DNA from: Alentia gelatinosa
Taxonomy: Eukaryota > Annelida > Polychaeta > Phyllodocida > Polynoidae
Assembly: GCA_950022655.1 (NCBI GenBank)
Contig: OX465584.1
Span: 52,620,723-52,684,722 of the forward strand
Length of the DNA stretch: 64,000 nt
Direction of reading: 5' to 3'
Shown: positions 56,372 to 64,000 of the stretch, piece by piece
Position numbering within the stretch: position 1 is the stretch's first letter
How the letters are laid out: each line of letters starts with the position of its first letter
Notes under the pieces: generated by a model
What the model was told of the DNA's origin: nothing
The model's database searches: none
What the model saw: the letters and a program-made list of their open reading frames with translations, nothing else
Position numbers and translations under genes: made by a program

Positions 56372-59302
56372 TCCTTTTTTTTATGTATGAATCGTTGACG
56401 AAAAGGAATTGACCCACGATTGTGAGACTGGAATGATTAAGACCGATAGCATGGTGAAACCCGTGGGGTGCTTGCAGCCTCGCTGAGACCCACGAGTTTT
56501 TGTTTTATGTTGCTCGGCCATCGGTAAGGGCCTTGGTTATTCGAAGTGACCTTGGCCCTGTGTTTGGCGGTCAAAGGCTGGCCTTGTGGCCACTCGGCCA
56601 GCCCCTCGCCCCAGACCCTTTGGCCGAAGGATGATTATGTGGAGAAACGACGATTTGAAGAGGCACGAGGAGCACGAGAGGTCGGCCGGCCTAGCTCAGC
56701 CTAATCGTCTGTGTGTATGTGTAATATCGTGTGTGTGCGATATCGTTTTGTGTTTTTATCGTTTATCGTAGGAACGATTTTTAAGGGCCTATGCGCCCAG
56801 GGAGGAGTCCATGATGGGACCTGCCCTACTAGTCTGAAAACAATTTTTTTACATATATCAAACAGGTTACTTACCGTGCTTTGCCGCGCTAATTTTTCTT
56901 CTTGGGTGGGCACGCCGAGAGTGGTTGAGTTATTTTTAGAGTAATTTGAGTATTGCAAAAATTTAGAGTGTTGGGGGAGTGAAGTACGTATGATGCCTAC
57001 GTATCCCCTGGCACCGGTTGAAATTTTTGGCAATTTTCTAGAAAGAACCACTCTCAGCTGCTTCACAACCCCCTATTTTTTAATAACCACGCTGCACGAG
57101 TCTTATATATTTAAGGTGGCCACGCTGCACGACTATATGTCTGGGTTGTTCCTATACATAAACGTGGCCACGCAGCAAGACATTATTTTCTTTTTCAATT
57201 TACAATGTATATCAATGACACCTATTTATTTATATTGACGAGCTCCTGCCTATATATAATATGCTATGCTTTATATTTTATAAGGAACCGACCATACTAC
57301 AATCACAGCCCTGCGCTAAGTATTACTTAATTCTAAAATGATTCTCTTAATTAAATGTCGGTTCCTTAGTCTATTGGCCAGAATTGTTTAATATTATGTA
57401 TTTTCAAATATTATTTTATGTCCTTTTGGAATAGCCCAACGAGGCGACATGGTTAGTATCAAGGTGGATCTGAGACAGGTAGAAATGTTAGTCACAAACC
57501 AAAAATTTAAGAAATTATAATCATCTAGTGCATACCAGCCGCGTGCGAATAGTAGGTATTACTCGGAAATTAACCATAAAATTTAATTAAATAACGAGAA
57601 ATATCGTTTATATTAATTTCTAGACACTAAATTAGGCTACAAGTAGTGATACAGTGAGTTACTATCGGTTAGGTATGCAATAGCTGGAGATGGGCCGATG
57701 TTTTAGGCCGCAGAAAATTTCTATAAATCGGGGTTAATCGGGAGGGCGCTACGATTTATTTTTAGGCCACAGTGTTATCTCACCACTCCTCGGTAACTTG
57801 AGTAGACTTGGGGCGGGAAGACGGCAGCGGGTCCGTAAGTGAGGGACTCGGCGTCATGAACCGTAGTCATCCGAAGCTGGGTGCCAGCTGTAGTCGATAT
57901 GTAGAGAATGGCGATGTCCAGGCCTTAACGTATTGCTCAGATCCACGCTGAAAACACCAATATTATGTTTTATCACCATGTACATATATGTTTATAATAC
58001 GGCCACAAGCATATTTTCTACAATCTTTATCAAGATTACGGGAGCTCGTCCTTTTTGTGTCATTTACCGCCTTATCAATTTTTATCGTAAGATTTACCGT
58101 CCTCAGCGGCGACAGAATTGTCTATTTTATATCTTGAGCACCCCGCTGCTACTTATATGTCATGCCTTTCACGGCGATATTATCTTCTTTTTTTGTACTA
58201 TCAAAATGGCTGCCAGGATGTGCGCTGGTGAGGAGCCTGAGATGTGTAAAATTGTTTGAATTACCGTTTTTATTGAGGAAAACGTGTAATCTACGTGTCA
58301 ACTGAGTACGTGTGACTCACATCTATTTTTCTGTAACCCTTTTATGACCTGATTGTGACATGACGGGCTCCGATCCTCCCGCGAAGTGCTTCGCGTGGGC
58401 GGCGGTCTCGGGCTGGCGCCTACGCTCGGACCGCCAGCTGTCGCACTTCGGTAGCCCGGGACGCGGAGTTCCGTCGCGGCGGCCTGTCAACAACGAACAA
58501 AGGTGTGTTCTGCACTTGACAGGCCGTTCCTACGTGTATATACCTCTACAAAGAGTAACAATCGTGTCAATCGTGCTAAAGTGTGTTTTAGCGCGATTGA
58601 CTCCACCCCTACGATTGGCGAGCGAGTCAACCAAGAGACACTGACGCCGAAGACCGCTCGCCATACCCTGTGAGATCCCTGTGGTCTACCTTTTTACATT
58701 CATAACCAACATCCTGAAGCAACAGGATACAGACACTCGTATCCCAGCTTTATATCAAAATGGACTATGCATTTATATTTTATAAAGACATTCGCTGGCC
58801 ATTTTCTACACTCGCGACTGGTTGTACAGCCGAGTACCCATAACCCGGACACGGTCGGAGCTCTGACGCCGAGCGGGCCGCAGTGACATTTTTTTCAAAA
58901 ATATAACCTGTACTTCTGTTATCATCTCTGTTACTCTTTACCCGTGTGATCTATATGTGTTAATGATTGAACCTACCTTATTTGAAGACCCGATGGCCGC
59001 CATTGTTTGCGTAAGACCCGTTTGTTTAGCACGCCGAGATGTGGGCGCTGCCATTTTTGTTGTTTCTGGGTGGTGACCGGAAGTTGGGAATTGCTGCCTT
59101 TTCATTGGTCGAGAGATCGTGAGCGCGCGCTGGTGGCGCCTCCGCGTTCGCTCGACGAACTAACCGTTCCCGCGCTGGTCTCAGCAGCCGCACGACTGCT
59201 CTGAGACGGAGCAAGGCGGTTAGGTTGGTTTTAGCGACTGCACATCTTTTTCTTTTCTTTTAAAGTTCTCCGTTGCTCTTCGAACTCAGAGTGAGGGACG
59301 TT
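56372..59302 (+). other. 2.9-kb non-coding 3' region of the retroelement
   Basis: Unusually long between env and the 3' LTR. It has no frame above 121 codons and no recognised domain. GC-rich islands (56510-56700 and 58360-58480) alternate with AT-rich DNA. An ATG frame of 94 codons at 58360-58644 begins in a GC-rich island and might be an accessory gene, but nothing supports that beyond openness. An old insertion or captured sequence is equally possible. Confidence 0.5.
59287..59302 (+). promoter_or_regulatory. Polypurine tract candidate
   Basis: 'agagtgagggacg' ends two to three bases before the 3' LTR. It is purine-rich but interrupted, so the tract is plausible, not certain. Confidence 0.5.
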
Positions 59303-59770
59303 TGTAAAGATCTGCAGTCGATAATTCTAACTTTGTGGTATTTTTGCGTTGAAAAAGCAGCATTATTAATTATAATATATATATTCAATCTATTCTAAAT
59401 TCTTTCCTCCAAATCCAAGATGGCCGACACTGGCCCGGCTAATTGGTCCTTCCTGCTGTAGCTATAATCCCCCCTTTGAACCCGGCTTTGGCCGGCGGTT
59501 GTTTGTTAACCCAACTTCCTGGAGATGCGGGCGCGCTCGTTGTTACAAAGGTGACGCTAATTGGCGCCTAACACGACCGCCCGTATAAGCGTCTCCACCT
59601 GGAGACAAAGGCGTCCCACTGCTATAAAACAAGAGCCCAATAAACCCAGAGTATTCAGTCTTACCTGGATTCTGTTACCTACAACATCTATGCGTTGACT
59701 CCAAACCTTATTTAACGTATATCGACCGCTAGGAGCAGAACCGCTAATGGTATAGCCTAGAAACTTTACA
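59303..59770 (+). repeat. 3' LTR, uninterrupted
   Basis: 468 bp, TGTAAAG...CTTTACA. Aligned by position with the 5' LTR I find no substitution or indel apart from the transposon. TATAAAA at 59623-59629 and AATAAA at 59639-59644. It supplies the empty site that defines the MITE boundaries. Confidence 0.97.
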
Positions 59771-59774
59771 AATA

Positions 59775-62032
59775 GTTTGTAGTTTGTCAGGGTAAGAGGG
59801 AGACGGGGGAAAATGGTGACTGTTCAAATTCAGTTCTTTTGTTACTAATAACTACGGAGAATTCTGATGATTAACCTCTTCGCATAGTAACCGGTAGAAA
59901 TGGCTGTGATAGGGATATATAGACCAGGACTTGACTACTGGTTAAACTGGACGAGTATGCAATGTTAAGCTAGAAGAATCCCCAGATGTTGCTGTTTTGC
60001 ACTTCCTTTTTTCGCATTAAAGGTCATGCCCTCTAGCGTTTTAATCACTTGTAAACGCTGTATAGTGCCAACTCTTTCTCCTTCCTTGATATCACAGTCA
60101 AGTGTTTTTATTCACTCCAAACCATCTAAATAAGGGTCAGATTTTCTCAGAATGTACAATCCCATGAATTTAGGTCATTTTGTACATAATCATCCGTGAA
60201 AGCTTTAATAATTAATATTTAAAAACGGTTTTCTGGATGTTATGTAGGACATTCCCAGCTTTAAATTGATATAAAGTTTGACTTTGTATGACAACTCCTT
60301 CATTATGCAATAAATCATGAAAGTCTGAAAATGGGTAAAAATGGTCAAAAAGACCAAAAAACAACAATACCATAAGCGTCATAATATTAAATATTACATT
60401 TTCAGCATATGGAAAGCAACTTTTCCTGTGAGCTGTATCTGTTTTCTATGCCATACAAAATATTGGTGGGTATCTGGGTATTTTTTCCTGGATTTTTCAC
60501 AGGTCTGACAAAAAATGGGTTTGTCACTTTTTCGTGCGGAACGTCCGAAACGCCATTTTCGTACTTATAAAATGGTATCTAATTACACGCCTATTACACA
60601 ACTAACACTTCCTATATACTCCCTAAGATGTTGTGCAATTATAAGTAAAGTTATAGCCTTATCCATCTAGTATTAAGTGAGTGAGCACAGATTGAAAACC
60701 ACTTACCTGTTTTTATACTGAACCACCTTTCGCCCATGACACCGGATGTTTTTGTCAATATTTCTGGAATGCGCTAATATTCACTTCTGTGGTTTTCTAC
60801 ACTTGAAGTATATGTTATTGTGCATATGTTGCCTAAAAATCATAAAGATTCAATCTCTTGGGGACTTATGAGGAAGGAATTTGTAAATATTCAGAAAATA
60901 CGGAACGACCAAAACTTGGGGGAGACCATTCCTTCCGCCATAACTTTCGAATTGGCCCGTAAAACCGTTACACCAGCCTCTTGCATCATCCAGCGCCACA
61001 TGAGGTAAGGCAGACATTTTTTTCTCTCCGAAATATTGACTATTTTTTGCTTTATCTGTGTGTTTTATGTTCTGAAATTCGTCCGAAACTTGGTGTATGT
61101 ACCCTAGAAAGTGGTGAAGTATGTATTTAGTGAATGTTTCCTTGCTTTTTTGGGTATTTCAGCATTTTTCAACTTGTGCCCGTTCCTCGCACGTGGTGGT
61201 TGGGCGACAAACGAGAGTTTTTCTTTGTCTTTGGGTCGATAGCTTTGAACCTTACCCAAGAAATGGAACGGGCGAAACAATGTCAATGGTTTTATCAAAT
61301 GTGCTTTTCTTCCTTCCCTGTGCATGGTGTGAAACATGCAGAGGTTTAATAGTGTAAAAAACATGTTGCTTTTCACATTTAGATAGCTATTTGGTCGTTT
61401 GCGGAGATAGGGTTCTGGCCACACGGGTTTGACAAGGTTTCGCCCGTTCCTTTTTCTCAAATTTGACTTTTCAACTGAGCCTTTCACAAATATTTGTCTC
61501 TGCATTTCTCAAACTTTGCAACCCACATGTACTTCTTAACATGTTCTATGCGGGAAATAGTTAGATTATAAGTATTAAAAGGTTTAGAGTGTATTTAACT
61601 CTGATATGTGTTAGACTTACGCCCGTTCCGGCGAAACATTTCGGACTTTCCAGCCAAATTCATATCGCCTGCTACAACCTTGCATTTTAACCTATTCTCT
61701 CATGCTTAGTATCATTTTGTAGGTAAAACAATGTAGAATATTTGTCTTGTACTTATGTTTGTGAATTTATTGAATTTTTGCACGTTTTGGGTTGTTTTGT
61801 AAAGTTTTGGACGTTCCCTTTTGTACAATATGTTCAATATAGCACTGTTACTATGGCATTACGAAGACCAAAATAAGTGTGGAGGTGCGCATTATTATAC
61901 TACACAATAATATAGCACAGTTTTTTAATTTAAATTTTTTTTTTTTTTCACTTTTTTCAGGCTTGTTCTATTTCACATTATTTCTCATTTTTTCATGCTC
62001 AGACTTAGTTTTTCCATTTCTTTTTTTTTCAG
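59775..62032. other. AT-rich flank; probable upstream region or intron of the 62-kb gene
   Basis: No coding frame. The word 'cgcccgttcc' or its inverse occurs at about 61184, 61268, 61440 and 61620, and related 'ggaacg' words elsewhere (60539, 60902). Two strong acceptor-like pyrimidine tracts ending in AG lie at 61951-61960 and 62021-62032, immediately before the coding exon. Confidence 0.45.
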
Positions 62033-62098
62033 ATTCAGCACTATACATCCCCGCCCTCCAAACCTCTACTCAAGACCCCCCCACCTGACCCCAGCAGG

Positions 62099-63153
62099 AT
62101 GAGGCCCCTCAAACCCAACAAGGAGTCTGTGCGACAGTGGAGGCAGTGTAAGCGTTTAGACCCTGCTTGGCTTCAGAAAGAGCGGACGAGGAAGAGGGAA
62201 TGCCGGGCTCGACTGAAAGCCTCCCAAGATGTGGCTGCGCAGGAGCTGCAGCGGGTTAAAGCCAACGAGCGTAAAGAGAGGTACCGCTCCCACAGGCGGG
62301 AGCAGGCTGCTGCCGCTGCAGCTGCTGCGACAGCCACATCCACGGAGGACCCAGTCGACCCCGTGGAGCAGCCTGCTGTTAATCCCCCCGAGTCCCACTG
62401 GGAAGAGAGTGTAAGGAATGTTGGCCTCTACAAAACTCTTACGAGTGGGATTCGGAGACGGTTACAGCAGGCTCCTCAAATCCCCTCTTCCTCCTCCGCC
62501 AACCCTGCCTCCACTCTCCCACAGGCTCCTCTCCAACCCACCCCCTTCACCTCCACCACACCCACACCCAGAAGAAGACGCCCCCCCAAAGTTCGATCCC
62601 CATCCCCTCCTACCCCCACCTGCTCTGCCATGATCATACCCCCACCCACAACCCAAAGAAGACATACCTCCTCACTCCCTTCCACCTCTCCCACACCCCC
62701 ACCCACAACCCAAAGAAGACATACCTCCTCACTCCCTTCCACCTCTCCCACACCCACACCCACATCCAGAAGACGTTCCTCCCCACTCCCTTCCACCCCT
62801 TCCAGACCCACACCCACATCCAAAAGAAGACATTCCTCCCCACTCCCTTCCACCTCTCCCACACCTACACCCACAAGAAAAAAAACAAAAAAAACAAAAA
62901 AAAGTTCTTCCCCCCCAGCCCCTTCAACCCCCTGCACCCCCCCTGCCCCTGCTACCACCACCCCAGAACCCACCACCCCTTCCATCGACACACCCCTCCC
63001 CTCTGCCTCATCCTGCACCACCAAACCCTTCACCTTTTACAGGAAAGCCCCTGCCCCTGCCCCTCCTCCTCCCAAGTCCCCTCCCCCTCGGACCACAGCC
63101 GTCAACTCAACACCACCTTCTGCCAGTAGGACAACCCAAATTGAGGAGTTGGC
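62099..63153 (+). CDS. Basic, Pro/Ser/Thr-rich protein, first coding exon
   Basis: I do not recognise this protein. The ATG at 62099 follows an acceptor (tttttttttcag) at 62032, giving a 66-base 5' UTR piece. Residues 1-75 are strongly basic and probably helical (KERTRKRECRARLKAS, then ERKERYRSHRRE), reminiscent of nucleic-acid-binding regions. An Ala run follows, and from about residue 120 the chain is Pro/Ser/Thr-rich with four or five 19-residue repeats of the type 'QRRHTSSLPSTSPTP'. A donor GTAAGT follows 63153 (phase 2). Spliced to 63904 the frame continues; unspliced it stops at 63157. Whether it is a host gene or transposon-related is open. Confidence 0.6.
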
Positions 63154-63486
63154 GTAAGTATTCTATGTTAATGTAGTTTGTAGTCACTTTTTACTATGTA
63201 CACACATTTAGAATTGTAGATTTATTACACTGTACTGCAGCTGCTACATGATAGGTAGAAATGAATTGGTGTTGGGAGAGTGCATCATATTGTTAAGCTG
63301 TGTCTACACGTACATGTACAGGTATGTATGGATGTGCAATTATAATATTATTATTTATCTCTTCACTCCATGTGAACAGATAACAGTGTAAACTTTTTCC
63401 AGTGTGCATATTGTTCAAGATTGAAGGTGTTGGGAGCATGTTACTTTTAAGATGTATCTCGATGTAGATTTTCTTTTGATTTCCAG

Positions 63487-63550
63487 GGCTGTGGTCCGAC
63501 GGTGCTGCGAGAATAAGGCGCCCCAGTAAAAAAGTCACCTCAGCATAGCC
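63487..63550 (+). other. Possible 64-bp cassette exon containing a stop
   Basis: Bounded by a good acceptor (ttttgatttccag) and a donor (gtgagt). Joined to the preceding exon it reads AVVRRCCENKAPQ and then TAA. The length is not divisible by three, so including it would truncate the protein. A true terminal exon of one isoform is an alternative. Confidence 0.45.
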
Positions 63551-63903
63551 GTGAGTTTTTAATTCTGACATTTAAGCATTCTATGCACGATTTGCATGAC
63601 ATGTATTTGTTAAGCTTTTGCATGGTGTGAATTATATAAATACACAAGACATACAGTTATTCTTCTAATTCAAGAGGTTTCTAATTCATGTATATAAATT
63701 ATATAGATTATCTCCCCATAAATTATATAGATTAAACTATTAATTAATCATGTATGAGTGAACCAAGTGAAAGTAATATTATTTTCAATTAGAGATTATT
63801 TCTGGAATGGAAAAACAACAACTTTAAACAATATTTCTGGAAATGAGATAAATAATTATTTAAAATTTGTTTAGATGTCAATTGGAATGTAACCTCTTTT
63901 CAG

Positions 63904-64000
63904 ATCCCCCTCCACCCCCCGCAGGCCTATAGAGGCCAGTGGCCCGAGAACTCCACGTAAGTCCGCTCTGTACTACAAGCTGCGGAAGGCGAAGGCTGCT
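63904..64000 (+). CDS. Next coding exon of the 62-kb gene, cut by the window edge
   Basis: After acceptor 'cctcttttcag' the phase left by the 62099 exon gives SPSTPRRPIEASGPRTPRKS and then ALYYKLRKAKAA, open to the edge. It continues the basic, Pro/Ser-rich character, which supports direct splicing from 63153. Confidence 0.6.

Larger units (their letters stand above)
47287..59770 (+). mobile_element. Gypsy-type LTR retroelement with env (ERV-like)
   Basis: A complete LTR-gag-pol-env-LTR element with intact reading frames. The LTRs begin TGTAAAG and end CTTTACA. A 4-bp duplication AATA flanks it (47283-47286 and 59771-59774). pol order is protease, reverse transcriptase, RNase H, integrase, which places it in Ty3/Gypsy. 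With no visible LTR differences and no stops in gag, pol or env, the insertion looks young. The coding part is strikingly GC-rich compared with its AT-rich surroundings. The element is 11.36 kb once the DNA transposon in its 5' LTR is discounted. Whether it makes infectious particles cannot be judged from sequence. Confidence 0.95.

Noticed and set aside
62476..63033. 185-codon minus-strand Gly/Glu/Val-rich frame
   Set aside because: It is the complement of the Pro/Ser/Thr-rich sense exon and has no independent support.

Overview
This is 64 kb of animal genomic DNA: AT-rich, intron-rich, and dominated by transposon debris, short inverted-repeat elements, SINEs and tandem repeats. An AMT-type ammonium transporter with about ten exons, plus this repeat content, fits a (probably marine) invertebrate. 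The sequence does not let me name the species. There are no bacterial operons, CRISPR arrays or confident free-standing tRNA/rRNA genes.

Layout. 1-16 kb: no recognisable gene; tandem repeats, foldback elements and copies of dispersed repeats. 16.9-30.0 kb, minus strand: a host AMT gene, ten coding exons that join in frame to 458 residues. Its introns are crowded with repeats, including a 76-bp satellite that copies the 3' splice site and first 39 bases of exon 5 about 14 times. 30-47 kb: no gene; several copies of two related hairpin-bearing repeat families, a 139-bp satellite, MITEs, a pogo-like end, Penelope-like scraps and long TA and GA microsatellites.

47.28-59.77 kb, plus strand: a structurally complete LTR retroelement of the Ty3/Gypsy type with gag, pol and an env-like gene (an endogenous-retrovirus-like element). 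The two 468-bp LTRs show no difference to my eye, and a 4-bp target duplication (AATA) flanks it. The 5' LTR is split by a 1.13-kb non-autonomous DNA transposon absent from the 3' LTR. Gag and Pol overlap in different frames, with a GGGAAAC heptamer directly before the gag stop, a textbook -1 frameshift arrangement. Env resembles the baculovirus F / errantivirus Env class. The retroelement sits beside a non-LTR reverse transcriptase fragment, so at least three insertion events are layered here.

59.8-64 kb: AT-rich DNA, then the start of a plus-strand spliced gene encoding a basic, proline/serine/threonine-rich protein I do not recognise. It runs off the right edge and has a possible stop-containing cassette exon.

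The most unusual signals are the hairpin families whose arm sequence differs between copies while remaining self-complementary and recurring a third time inside the same copy, and the satellite built from a splice acceptor of the host transporter gene.
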